Shown in pieces: positions 11,286 through 25,254 of a stretch of DNA of 64,000 nucleotides. The DNA comes from Salvelinus alpinus (lineage: Eukaryota > Chordata > Actinopteri > Salmoniformes > Salmonidae): the NCBI RefSeq assembly GCF_045679555.1, contig NC_092091.1:86333462-86397461 (forward strand), read 5' to 3'. The position numbers and the translations under genes were made by a program. The notes beneath the pieces were generated by a model. It had not been told where the DNA came from, ran no database searches, and saw nothing but the letters and a program-made list of their open reading frames with translations. Each line of letters begins with the position of its first letter. Position 1 is the first letter of the stretch.

Positions 11286-12799
11286 TATTTAAATCTTTTC
11301 TTATTAACCTGACCACGTTTCCCACCACCTTTTGCTGCTGTAACAGCAGTAACAAATTTCCTCAAGCGAAACCGCTTCTTCTCACTCAACTGGTCTAACC
11401 CCACCGTCTTCTGTAACATCACAGCTGACCTCACAAACTTATCAACATCAAAATATTCTGCCAATTTTACAGATTTCCCAAAAGTCTGATCCAGAAACCC
11501 ATTTACCTCCTCTAGATCATAAATTGAGTCCTCACCAGCTGCTGTCATATCAGAAGAGATATCCATATCCTTCTCCTGATCCTCCTCAGCTGAGGCCACA
11601 GACCACTGACTCCCCTCTACCACATCCCTTTCAACACTCCCCACTTGCACCCCATCACTCGTACCAGGCATCTCCTCCACTACCTGGGAGACTAGCCCCA
11701 CCTGAACCCCATTACCCGTGGTGGGCATCTCCTCCACTACATGAGAGCCCAGCTCCACATGAACCCCCTCCTGTACCCCATTACTCGTAGTGGGCATTTC
11801 CTCTACTACCTGGGAGCCTAACTCCACATGAAACCCCTCCTGTACTCCATTACTCGTAGTGGGCATCTCCTCCACTCCCTTGGAGTCTAGCTCCACATGA
11901 ACCCCCTCCTGTACTCCATTACTCGTAGTGGGCATCTCCTCCACTACCTGTGAGATTAGCTCCACATGAACCCCCTCCTGTACTCCATTACTCGTAGTGG
12001 GCATCTCCTCCACTACCTTTGAGATTAACTCCATATGAACCCCCTCCTGTGCCCCAGTACTCGTACTGGGCACCTCCTCACCAGTCTGAGGAACTGGCTC
12101 TTCAACACGGATAACTTGTTCCTCGGCAACAGGTGCTTGTGGCTGCTCAACCACTGTCAGCCCACCTCTCCCTACATCAGTGGGCCCAGGCGTTACGATG
12201 ACCACCTGCGCCCCTCCCTCTGCCTTCTCCCTTTTCGGGCAAGCATGTCGCTTATGGCCAACATCCCCACACTCAAAACACCGTTGACTACCCGTACTAG
12301 CATACGCCATATACATTCTATTGTCATACTTGACTTTAAACGATATCTCTAAAGTCTGCTCCGGTGAGTCCAAAAACATAAACACCTGTCGCCGAAACGA
12401 CATAACCTGTTTCAACGCCGGGTGTTTGCAACCCAACGGAACAACCTTAATTGAGCTTGCAAACTTCCCAAAGCGCAATAACTCGCGCTCCAATAGTTCA
12501 TTTGGAATAAACGGTGGTACATTTGAAATCGTTACCCTTGTTGACGGAGAAAAAAGCGGGGTAACTTGAATAAACATTCCCTTAAGAAGTACGCCCTGCT
12601 CAACCATACGATCAACAAGGCGCTCTTCCTTAAGAAATACCACCACCGCTTTATTCATCCGTGACGCATACGCAACATTATCGTATCCTACCTTCTCTCC
12701 TACGGCGACCAGAAACTCCTCCACCGTGACAGTAGCTTCAGTGACACACCTAAAGCCGTGCCGAAGTGACAGGGACGGCATTCCAATTCTGGAAGCCAT
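11285..12799 (-). CDS. LINE ORF1, CCHC zinc-knuckle protein
   Basis: 504 residues from ATG at 12799, the first methionine with a plausible context; the open frame extends five codons upstream without another ATG. The N-terminal part has RNA-binding-like VTISNVPPFIPNELLEREL. One zinc knuckle, CFECGDVGHKRHACP (Cx2Cx4Hx4C), follows. The next part holds five to six 23-residue repeats with core VEEMPTTSNGVQEG (11640-12060), then a conserved-looking basic C-terminus. Known role of the family: nucleic-acid-binding partner in the retrotransposition RNP. The frame is intact. Its stop TAA and the ORF2 ATG share one base (TAATG at 11287-11283). Confidence 0.75.
   Translation of the reverse strand: MASRIGMPSLSLRHGFRCVTEATVTVEEFLVAVGEKVGYDNVAYASRMNKAVVVFLKEERLVDRMVEQGVLLKGMFIQVTPLFSPSTRVTISNVPPFIPNELLERELLRFGKFASSIKVVPLGCKHPALKQVMSFRRQVFMFLDSPEQTLEISFKVKYDNRMYMAYASTGSQRCFECGDVGHKRHACPKREKAEGGAQVVIVTPGPTDVGRGGLTVVEQPQAPVAEEQVIRVEEPVPQTGEEVPSTSTGAQEGVHMELISKVVEEMPTTSNGVQEGVHVELISQVVEEMPTTSNGVQEGVHVELDSKGVEEMPTTSNGVQEGFHVELGSQVVEEMPTTSNGVQEGVHVELGSHVVEEMPTTGNGVQVGLVSQVVEEMPGTSDGVQVGSVERDVVEGSQWSVASAEEDQEKDMDISSDMTAAGEDSIYDLEEVNGFLDQTFGKSVKLAEYFDVDKFVRSAVMLQKTVGLDQLSEKKRFRLRKFVTAVTAAKGGGKRGQVNKKRFK
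11640..12060 (-). repeat. 69-bp in-frame repeats inside LINE ORF1
   Basis: Five to six copies of a 69-bp unit coding for a 23-residue acidic, Thr/Ser/Val-rich repeat (core EEMPTTSNGVQEGVHVEL). Copies differ at a few positions (DSKG, GSQV, ISQV), so this is old enough to have diverged but still fully in frame. Confidence 0.8.
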
Positions 12800-13026
12800 C
12801 CCCGCCAAAATCAAGGTAATTTCGATACGAAAAAACCTAAATACTTAATTCTACCACACAACAAAAAAAAAATATATAATAATCTTAATCATGCACAGAA
12901 GAAACCAAAGAATGCCACCAAGAAAGAAAAAACCGAAGGAAAGTTCTGAATATCTTACTCTACACAACACACGCACTCACTCAATCAATCATTCAATTCC
13001 CAGCATGCACCAAACACTCCCAGCAT

Positions 13027-13885
<859 letters not shown>

Positions 13886-14442
13886 GTTCACATCACTTCA
13901 GGTCTGAGGGTTAGTTTTCAGGTCTGTTGAAACCACAATGTTGCCATCTACTTGACAGGTGATATGTCAACTGCTTGGCCAGTCACTGTAGACCTGCACA
14001 TGTGTGTGTGTTTGTGTATGTGTGTGTGTGTTCAGGCGTGTGTGCAGAATACTATGTGACATTATTATTATGTAGTAATATGTAATATTTCTCCAGTATA
14101 CGTGGTATAAAGTGTAGTATTAACAGTCTGTATGAGGGACCAGATACCAGATAGATACTTTATGATGTGACTTTGTGTGAAACAACAGAGTCATTCAGCT
14201 GTATCAACACCTCTAAGACTCAAGTCATGAGGTGTGACTTCCTCATGTGGTGTGGGTCCATCTCAGTCTGTGTTCCACATCTGGAGTCTAACATTACCCA
14301 TCAGACTTGAGATGGACTAGTTCAGGTCAAGAGGTGTGAACTGTTAACATGAGAGGGCAGGGCAGTAGTTGTGATTGTGTCCTTTATGGTTGTGTTTACC
14401 TGTTATACTAACTGATATCTGCATCAGAGACCCAGCTACTCT
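13886..14442 (+). other. Relic of a C/E-type promoter
   Basis: 14275-14442 matches the leader-proximal promoter of genes C and E: AAGAGGTGTGAAC, ATGAGAGGGCAGGGCAGTAG, TATACTAACTGATATC and CATCAGAGACCCAGCTAC recur at 44590-44702 and, inverted, at 29360-29470. The match ends where a leader ATG would be expected; instead the 30-bp array begins. So this is a promoter without its gene. 13886-14270 shows nothing else. Confidence 0.55.
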
Positions 14443-15020
14443 GATACTGTTACTGACAGACCCAGCTACTCTGATACTGTTACTGACAGACCCAGCTACT
14501 CTGATACTGTTACTGACAGACCCAGCTACTCTGATACTGCTACTGACAGACCCAGCTACTCTGATACTGTTACTGACAGACCCAGCTACTCTGATACTGT
14601 TACTGACAGACCCAGCTACTCTGGTACTGTTACTGTCCGACCCAGCTACTCTGATACTGTTACTGACAGACCCAGCTACTCTGGTACTGTTACTGACAGA
14701 CCCAGCTACTCTGATACTGTTACTGACAGACCCAGCTACTCTGATACTGTTACTGACAGACCCAGCTACTCTGATACTGTTACTGACAGACCCAGCTACT
14801 CTGATACTGTTACTGACAGACCCAGCTACTCTGATACTGTTACTGACAGACCCAGCTACTCTGATACTGTTACTGACAGACCCAGCTACTCTGATACTGT
14901 TACTGACAGACCCAGCTACTCTCAAACTGTTACTGACAGACCCAGCTACTCTGATACTGTTACTGACAGACCCAGCTACTCTGATACTGTTACTGACAGA
15001 CCCAGCTACTCTCATACTGC
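14443..15020 (+). repeat. 30-bp minisatellite, about 19 copies
   Basis: Unit GACCCAGCTACTCTGATACT plus GTTACTGACA. It starts exactly at the GACCCAGCTACTCT segment that in genes B, D and F is part of the 5' leader region (about 50 bp before ATG). The same unit in opposite orientation fills 35195-37545. 30 is a multiple of three, so all six frames are open without being coding. Confidence 0.9.
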
Positions 15021-15637
15021 CCCTCAGTCCTCTCCTCAGACCTAAACACCAGACCTAAACACCAGGCCTCCCTTAACCCCTCAGACCTAAACACCAGCCC
15101 CCCCTTAACCCCTCAGACCTAAACACCAGGCCCCCCTTAACCCCTCCCCTACAGAGCAGCAGCACTAGCTGAGTAAACCACAACCACACAAAAAGGACTC
15201 GGCATGCATATGCAATCATCATATGCACACACACTCACATAGTACATAGGAAACCCACACTGACTTCCTGTTGCCGTTGCCATGGTGTTGCTAAACTCAT
15301 GACAATGAGCTCACATATGTTCACACTGAGTGAATTTCTCACTCTGTCTCGGTCCTATTTGTTTCCCCAATAATCCTGAATAAAAAGAGATTGTTAGATA
15401 CAGAAATACATCCACATAGATAAATATCTACAATTGGTTTAGCTGTTAAAATATCTACCGTCACATTCACTCCAGAGCATCATGGTTATTGTAGTTTCAG
15501 GTTGTAGTTTCTGGCTGCCTTCAAGTCTGGCTGCCAACTGTAGATGAAAGTGAGAGAGAAGTGGAGGGAGGTTCATCTGCCACAGTAGAAAGTTGGACAC
15601 TGTAGTGGTTTTACAACAGAAAGACTCAGATCAACAT
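15021..15637 (+). other. Upstream module of gene B
   Basis: Starts with three inverted copies of the G-rich 44-bp unit (C-rich here, 15040-15150), followed by the module also found upstream of A, D and the orphan leader. From about 15527 on, it is the inverted copy of the right end of the window (63880-64000). No gene seen. Confidence 0.5.
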
Positions 15638-16245
15638 GACAGTGTCAACACAGCTGCTGGTGTTTCTAAAAGAGTTTCTGTTCCAGTCACATCCTCTATA
15701 GAGCATTATGGTTATTGTAGTTTCTGGTTGTAGTTTCTGGCTGTTTCAACATGACAGTGTCAACATAGCTGCTGGTGTTTCTAAAAGTGTTTCTGTTTCA
15801 GTCACATCCTCTATAGAGCATTATGGTTATTGTAGTTTCTGGTTGTAGTTTCTGGCCGTTTCAACATGACAGTGTCAACATAGCTGCTGGTGTTTCTAGA
15901 AGAGTTTCTGTTCCAGTCACATCCTCTATAGAGCATTATGGTTATTGTAGTTTCTGGTTGTAGTTTCTGGCTGTTTCAACATGACAGTGTCAACATAGCT
16001 GCTAGTGTTTCTAAAAGTGTTTCTGTTCCAGTCACATCCTCTATAGAGCATTATGGTTATTGTAGTTTCTGGTTGTAGTTTCTGGCTGTTTCAACATGAC
16101 AGTGTCAACATAGCTGCTGGTGTTTCTAAAAGTGTTTCTGTTTCAGTCACATCCTCTATAGAGCATTATGGTTATTGTAGTTTCTGGTTGTAGTTGCTGG
16201 CTGTTTCAACATGACAGTGTCAACACAGCTGCTGGTGTTTCTAAA
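15638..16245 (+). repeat. 115-bp tandem repeat, five copies
   Basis: GACAGTGTCAACA recurs at 15638, 15753, 15868, 15983, 16098 and 16213, a strict 115-bp period. The unit contains TAGAGCATTATGGTTATTGT and TAGTTTCTGGTTGTAGTTTC. The inverted counterpart is at 63470-63900 with about 3.5 longer units. Confidence 0.9.
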
Positions 16246-16616
16246 TAAACTTTACTATACGCCCCATATCACTCATTACAAACTGAATACATAACGTGTG
16301 TATAATTAATTAGTTAGAGAGAAGTCTCAAATATCACTTTCATTTTATCCCCTGTAGCTTTACAGTCATGACAAGGAGGTTCCTGTTTCAGTCACGTCTT
16401 TCACCACGTTCCTGTAGGTCAAACAAAAACACCCCAATGATTGGTTGACAAATAGTCCCTCCCACAATGCAGGTGATGGTTACATGGTCCAGTTGGTGAG
16501 AAGCAACTGCAGCGACTTCATCAACATCTGCATGACCTTTGATCACATGGTTTTAGTCAAGGTCATACAGCCTCCATGTCAGGGTGAGGTCTGGAAGTTT
16601 GATGGATAAATACTAA
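16246..16616 (+). other. Spacer upstream of gene B
   Basis: Inverted match to about 63000-63470. No exon or RNA gene recognised. Confidence 0.4.
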
Positions 16617-16996
16617 GATAGGTCTCTGTCTCAAGATAGATCTCTGTCTCAAGATAGGCCTCTGTCTCAAGATAGGCCTCTGTCTCAAGATAGGCCTCTG
16701 TATCAAGATAGGTCTCTGTCTCAAGATAGGTCTCTGTCTCAAGATAGGTCTCTGTCTCAAGATAGATCTCTGTCTCAAGATAGGTCTCTGTCTCAAGATA
16801 GGTCTCTGTCTCAAGATAGGCCTCTGTCTCAAGATAGGCCTCTGTCTCAAGATAGGCCTCTGTCTCAAGATAGGTCTCTGTCTCAAGATAGGCCTCTGTC
16901 TCAAGATAGGCCTCTGTCTCAAGATAGGTCTCTGTCTCATGATAGGTCTCTGTCTCAAGATAGGTCTCTGTCTCAATATAGGTCTCTGTCTCAAGT
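16617..16996 (+). repeat. 18-bp minisatellite upstream of gene B, about 21 copies
   Basis: Unit AAGATAGGTCTCTGTCTC, with GGCCTC variants. The inverted partner at 62000-62840 has about 46 units. Two copies only are near 38160-38190 and one at 5203-5220, which gives an expansion series at equivalent positions. Confidence 0.9.
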
Positions 16997-17149
16997 CTTC
17001 TCTTTCAAGGATCAAAGTGACATCAAAATTAGTGTTTGGTTCTTCATGTTGTGTTTAATGATGTTGCAGTAGGGTGACTTTGACCATGTGCTGCTATTTA
17101 GGTGTTGCTATCTACAACGACCACCTCAAAGAAGCTGAATATTTTCCAG

Positions 17150-17384
17150 TGACGTCATGTCGGTGTGAAACTTGTTTATTTCGATGCTAAACCCTCCCCT
17201 TCATGTCACACAACAAGTGTACCACGAGCTGAAAACTTTCCATTCCATCGAACCAATCGCTGCTCGTATGTCCTTTCATGGTAAAGTACATCTAGTCATG
17301 AACACGGAAATACGCAGCAAAGACCTTGTTACTCAAAGACCTTGCTACTCTCTGACAGTCACCATCACACCATCAGACCACCAG
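17150..17384 (+). promoter_or_regulatory. Proximal promoter block of gene B
   Basis: Contains the palindromic CRE TGACGTCA at 17150-17157 and CCAAT at 17253-17257, with the leader ATG at 17385. The block from about 17216 to the ATG is nearly identical at F, D, A and the orphan leader. Two upstream ATGs in this block are in frame with the leader, so a longer N-terminus cannot be excluded. CRE and CCAAT are known activator sites (CREB/ATF and NF-Y); use here is inferred. Confidence 0.55.
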
Positions 17385-20135
<2,751 letters not shown>

Positions 20136-20775
20136 GACCTATACCATCCATCAATACCAGCAGAGTGAGACCTTTACCATCCATCAATACCAGTAGAGTG
20201 AGAGACCTATGCTATCAATCAATACCAGCAGAGTGTGACCTATACCATCCATCAATACCAGTAGTGTGAGACCTATACCATCCATCAAAACCAGCAGAGT
20301 GTGATCTTGACCAGCCATCAATACCAGCAGAGTGAGAGACCTATACTATCCATCAATACCAGCAGAGTGTGAGACCTATACCATCCAGCAATACCAGCAG
20401 AGTGTGAGACCTTTACTATCCATCAATACCAGCAGAGTGAGACCTATACCATCCATCAATACCAGCAGAGTGTGAGACCTATACCATCCAGCAATACCAG
20501 CAGAGTGAGACCTATACTATCCATCAATACCAGCAGAGTGAGACCTATACCATCCATCAATACCAGCAGAGTGTGAGACCTATACCATCCAGCAATACCA
20601 GCAGAGTGAGACCTTTACCATCCAACAATATCAGCAGAGTGTGAGACCTATACCATCCATCAATACCAGCAGAGTGAGACCTACACTATCCATCAATACC
20701 AGCAGAGTGAGACCTATACCATCCATCAATACCATCAGAGTGAGACCTATACCAGCCATCAATACCAGCAGAGTG

Positions 20776-21180
20776 ACTGTAGCTTTTCATTTTTGCCTCT
20801 AAATAGTTACAACAGTGATTTTATAGTGTAGTATTTAAAGACAGAGAATACTGTTAAATATCTCTAGCTATAGTTTAAGTTTTTTATTGTTATGGATTTG
20901 TAAAGTGTATTGATTTGTTTTGATTTGACATTGAATAAACATTTCAATATTTTTCTCTTTGTTCTCGTCCTGTTCCAGGTCACACCAGTCAGTGTAGCTT
21001 CCTTTCAGAGAGGTCTGGGTTTGTGGGTGTGGTTTATAGGTCATACCAGTCAGTGTAGCGACCTATCAGAGAGGTCTGGGTTTGTGGGTGTGGTTTATAG
21101 GCTATTCATGAGTAAGAGGTCAAGAGGGTGTGGCTAGATACAGAGAGGGTGTGGCTTGGATGCCAAGAGGGTGTGGCTTG
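20776..21180 (+). other. 3'UTR and downstream module of gene B
   Basis: AATAAA at 20934-20939, followed about 40 bp later by a T/G-rich stretch, is a good poly(A) site candidate. 20990-21180 is the inverted relative of the AAGCCACACCCTC module at 1-130 and 52388-52520. 20776-20980 does not match the 3' flank of gene F, so the B/F homology stops inside the array. Confidence 0.5.
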
Positions 21181-22009
21181 ATATTTGATTACATTTTTGG
21201 GATCCCCATTAGCTATTGGTGACAGCTAGTTTTACTTGGGTCTGACACATAACAAAAAAGATTTTGATATTTGTTGAAATGTGAAATTAATGTAGGAGAA
21301 TATAACTCATTATATCTGGTAAAAGATAATACAAAGAAAGAAACATGCGTTTTTTTTGTATTTTTGTTGTACCATCATCTTTGAATTGCAAGAGAAATGC
21401 TATAATGAATTATTCCAGCCCAGGCGAAATTTAGATGTTTACCACTAGATGGCAGCAGTGTATGTGCAAAGTTTTAGACTGATCAAATGAACCATTGCAT
21501 TTCTGATCAAAATGTTGTATCAAGACTGCCCAAATGTGCCTAATTGGTTTATTAATAACTTTTTAAGTTTATAACTGTGCACTCTCCTCAAACAATAGCA
21601 TGGTGTTCTTTCACTGTAATAGCTACTGTAAATTGGACAGTGCAGTTAGATTAACAAGAATTTAAGCTTTCTGCAAATATCAGTTATGCCTATGTCCTGG
21701 GAAATGTTCTTGTTACTTACAACCTCATGCTAATCACATTAGCCTACGTTAGCTCAACCATCCCGCCGGGAGACCCACCGATCCTGTAGAGGTTTTTAAT
21801 AACATTGACATGTAGTGTGTGTGCATGAATCAGTTACACATACATGTCAGTACATACACACAACAAGTAGGTGACATGGGGGAGAGGCGTTGTGTCGTGA
21901 AGTGTTGCTTTATTTGTTGAAGAAACATGCAGAACAAAACCACTATCTGTGGTTTCAAAAAAACACCAAAAGTTGACTAAAAGTAGCTCAGTAAAGCACA
22001 TTCTCAATA
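21181..22009. repeat. Unclassified dispersed-repeat relic
   Basis: AT-rich, no open frame of note. 21720-21800, with GCTAATCACATTAGCC and CCCGCCGGGAGACCCACCGA, has the look of a salmonid high-copy repeat, recognised by memory only. Contains a CTCF-like motif, CCACTAGATGGCAG, at 21442-21455. Confidence 0.35.
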
Positions 22010-22216
22010 GATTTACATTTTGTATTTTCATTTAACTAGGCAAGTCAGTTAAGAAAAAACTCTTATTCACAACGACGGCCTAGCAACAGTGGGTTATTAA
22101 CTGCCTTGTTCAGGGGCAGGTCGACAGATTTTTATCTTGTAAGCTCGGGGATTCGATCCACCAACCTTTCGGTTACTGGCCCAACGGTCTAACCCCTAGG
22201 CTACCTGCCGCCCCTA
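22010..22216 (-). mobile_element. tRNA-derived SINE, salmonid HpaI/SmaI type
   Basis: On the minus strand, GGGGCGGCAGGTAGCCTAGG starts a tRNA-like head with A-box-like GGTAGCCTAGGGGTTAGA and B-box-like GATCGAATCCCCGAGC. The body continues CCTGAACAAGGCAGTTAATA and AACTGACTTGCCTAGTTAAA. Matches the salmonid SINE layout known from the literature. The canonical GTTAAC is changed here. Confidence 0.8.
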
Positions 22217-22249
22217 CATCATGAAATCAGGTTAGTTAAACCACATCAA

Positions 22250-23720
22250 AGCCAATCAAAGGTTATTGGTTGCGAACACAGTTTTACAGATGTTATCGCA
22301 CGTGCATCTGAAATTCTTGTTTCTAGCTCCAACAGTGCAGCAATGTCTGATAATATGACTAGAATACAGTATATAGTGAACAGATGAAGTGGGTAAAACA
22401 GGATGTAAACATTATTAAAGAGAACAGGATTCCATGACTATGTACATAGGGCAGCAGTCTCTAAGGTGCAGGGTAGAGTACCAGGTGGTAGCCTGCTAGT
22501 AACCGTGTCTAAGGTGTAGGGTATAGTACTGAGTGGCTAGTGACAGCGTCTATGGTGCAGGGCATGGTACTGGGTGGAGGGCAGCTAGTGATAACTGTTT
22601 AACAATCTGATGACCTGGAGATAGAAGCTGTTTCTCAGTCTCTTAGTCCCAGCTATGATGCACCTGTACTGTCTCCGCCTTCTAGATGGTAGCGGGGTGA
22701 ACAGGCCGTGGCCTAGGTGGCTGAGGGCGCTTTCAGATTTGCTTGAATGAATGATAAGTTCTAATCATCACAGTAGGAAAAACACCCTCTATGCACTTCC
22801 TGATGAACCCAGTCACTGAGTCAGTGTACTGTAGATGTCTATACTATTCCCAGAGGCGACCCGGAACATTTCCCAGTCCGTGTGATCACAACAGTCCTGA
22901 AGAAAAGAATTCTGATTCGTCAGACCAACATTGAATTGACCTTACCAAAGGTGCTTCCTGTTTAAGTTCCAGCCTATGGGCAGGGAGGAGCAGGATGGAG
23001 GCGTGATCTGATTTGGCGAAGGGAGGGCAGGGGAGGGTCTTGTAGCCGTCCTGGAGGACAGAGTATCAACGTGTTTTCTCTCCGCGAGTAGCACAGGATA
23101 ATTTCGGGGGAGTTATCCTGCAATTTCCTTTATTTAAATCCCCAGCTACAATAAATGCGGCCTCAGGATATGCGGATTCCAGTTTGCATAATATTCAGTG
23201 TAGTTCTTTGAGAGCTGTCGGCTTGGGAGGGGGGGTATACACGGCAGTAACAATAACCAAAATAATATTATCTTGTGAGGTAGTGCAATTGGCATTTGGT
23301 GGTGAGAAATTCCAGATCGGGAAAACAAAAGGACTTTAGTTTGTGTACGTTACCACAATTACACCATGAGATAATCATGAGATAATCCACCTCTGATGTT
23401 ACCGGAGAGTTATTTCTTCCTTGGTGATGAATGGAGAACCCTGCTGGCTGTATGAATGGGGACAATATATCCAAAGAGAGCCATGACCATTAAACAGAGT
23501 ATGCGTCAATCTCTCTCTAGACAGAGATCCTCGCCCTGAGCTCGTCTACTTTATTGTCCAGGGACTGAACTTCAGAAAGTAATATACTTGGATGTGGTAG
23601 ATGGTTTTCTCGCCACCTGAGCCCCACTTCTCCTCCCTATTGTCCGACGTTAACTTTTTTCTTTGGCACCTGGGATGAATGGGGTTGCCTAGTGAAGTCC
23701 AAGCAAAGGATCCAGGTCAG
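22250..23720 (-). mobile_element. Degraded LINE (RSg-1-like), 3' part and endonuclease remnants
   Basis: 22270-22730 (TAGCTCCAACAGTGCAG, GGCAGCAGTCTCTAAGGTGC, GATAGAAGCTGTTTCTCAGT) matches the 3' end of a common salmonid LINE in antisense. 23110-23460 resembles its endonuclease region in antisense (AAATCCCCAGCTACAATAAA; a relative at 43230 reads AAGTCCCCGGCCACTAGGAG). Frames are broken throughout, and internal deletions are likely. Confidence 0.6.
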
Positions 23721-23759
23721 GGAAGTTGAATTTCTGGTCTGTAACGGAAGCCTTCCCTC

Positions 23760-24140
23760 TCTTCACGAGAAGAGAGGGTGTAACAGGGATCGGACCAACA
23801 CGCAGCGTAGCCAGTGCTCAACATGTTTAATGACGAAACTGTGAACACTTACAAATATCAAAATAACAAAATGTGGCAAACCGATACAGCCCTATCTGGT
23901 GCAGAGAAAACACAAAGACAGGAAACAACCACCCACAAACCCCAACACAAAACAAGCCACCTATATATGAATCCCAATCAGAGACAACACAAAACACCTG
24001 CCTCTGATTGAGAACCATATTAGGCCAAACATAGAAACAGACAAACTAGACACACAACATAGAATGCCCACTCAGCTCACGTCCTGACCAACACTAAAAC
24101 AAGCAAAACACACAAGAACTATGGTCAGAACGTGACATGG
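23760..24140. repeat. Unclassified dispersed-repeat fragment
   Basis: Starts around a CTCTTCACGAGAAGAGAGG palindrome and ends near ACTATGGTCAGAACGTGACA. Text of this kind recurs in salmonid genomes, but I cannot assign a class. A 65-codon open frame here shows no domain. Confidence 0.3.
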
Positions 24141-24589
24141 TCAAATTTCTTGTGATTGACCATCGATCTAAATGTCCAAAAGTTATAACACTAGAAACGT
24201 TCTGAGCAAATAATGTAAGAAATAAAATGAAAATAAATTTAAAAAATACCTCAATGTTGGCTAGGAGCTATATCTTGTTTGTACCACAGAACAATAGAAT
24301 CTGTTTGATTCCAGAAGAAGCCATTACAGACATACTGACCAGGAACAAAGAAGACATGAGCAGTAACTCAACATCCATAACAATACAACTATAATTCTGT
24401 TGACCCTTTCAAATATATTTTTTTATAAATAAAAACAGCAAAAAAACTATTGAAATGTAACAAGCAAAAACTTTTTCTGTGTTAAGAAACAATATCCAAG
24501 CTCTTACATAACAATTCTAATCAATAAAAACAATCTGGGTAAAACCAGACGGTGAAACCACATGACAACAATTTCATCTCATTGGACAC
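24141..24589. other. AT-rich stretch, nothing recognised
   Basis: No exon with receptor homology, no repeat unit and no RNA gene seen on either strand. Confidence 0.4.
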
Positions 24590-25062
24590 GTAGAGGAGAG
24601 GATCAATTCACTACAGACAAGGAGAATGACTGGTCTCTGATAGAGGAGTTCAATTCACTACAGACAAGGAGAATGACTGGTCTCTGATAGAGGAGTTCAA
24701 TTCACTACAGACAAGGAGAATGACTGGTCTCTGATAGAGGAGTTCAATTCACTACAGACAAGGAGAATGACTGGTCTCTGATAGAGGAGTTCAATTCACT
24801 ACAGACAAGGAGAATGATTGGTTTCTGATAGAGGAGTCCAATTCACTACAGACAAGGAGAATGACTGGTCTCTGATAGAGGAGTTCAATTCACTACAGAC
24901 AAGGAGAATGACTGGTCTCTGATAGAGGAGTTCAATTCACTACAGACATGGAGAATGACTGGTCTCTGATAGAGGAGTTCAATTCACTACAGACAAGGAG
25001 AATGACTGGTCTCTGATAGAGGAGTTCAATTCACTACAGACAAGGACAATGACTGGTCTTTG
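24590..25062. repeat. 47-bp minisatellite, about 10 copies
   Basis: Unit GAGGAGTTCAATTCACTACA plus GACAAGGAGAATGACTGGTC and TCTGATA. Copies are over 95% alike by eye. No relation to the other arrays here. Confidence 0.9.
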
Positions 25063-25254
25063 CTTCTTTTCTGGACTTCCCTCCTCTCCTTACGGACTCC
25101 TGGTTTTAACACAACACAACATGTAAAACAGGTTGTCACATCAGTGTAGTTGTTGAAAAGTTAAGTTGATATGAGTAGCCGTAAGTCCTGACTGGGGTTT
25201 CTGTTAACAGGTAATAGCCGGCATTTGGCCAATATTTTTTTTAAAGCAATTTAA

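Larger units (their letters stand above)
7397..13026 (-). mobile_element. Tx1-type non-LTR retrotransposon flanked by (TC)n
   Basis: A nearly full-length two-ORF LINE on the minus strand. The 5' end is near 13026, ORF1 is 12799-11285, ORF2 is 11285-7479, AATAAA is at 7416-7421, and the 3' end is near 7397. Both ends abut long (GA)n on the plus strand, i.e. (TC)n on the element's sense strand. The APE endonuclease, reverse transcriptase and C-terminal Cys/His motif place it in the L1/Tx1 group. Some Tx1-clade families (Kibi is the one I recall) are known to insert into (TC)n. Two frame breaks in ORF2 make this copy inactive. Confidence 0.8.

Noticed and set aside
11524..11790. Proline-rich plus-strand frame
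   Set aside because: Shadow of the ORF1 repeats on the other strand.
22100..22216. A functional tRNA gene
   Set aside because: The tRNA-like head carries A- and B-box-like parts but continues into the SINE body and does not form a clean cloverleaf by eye.
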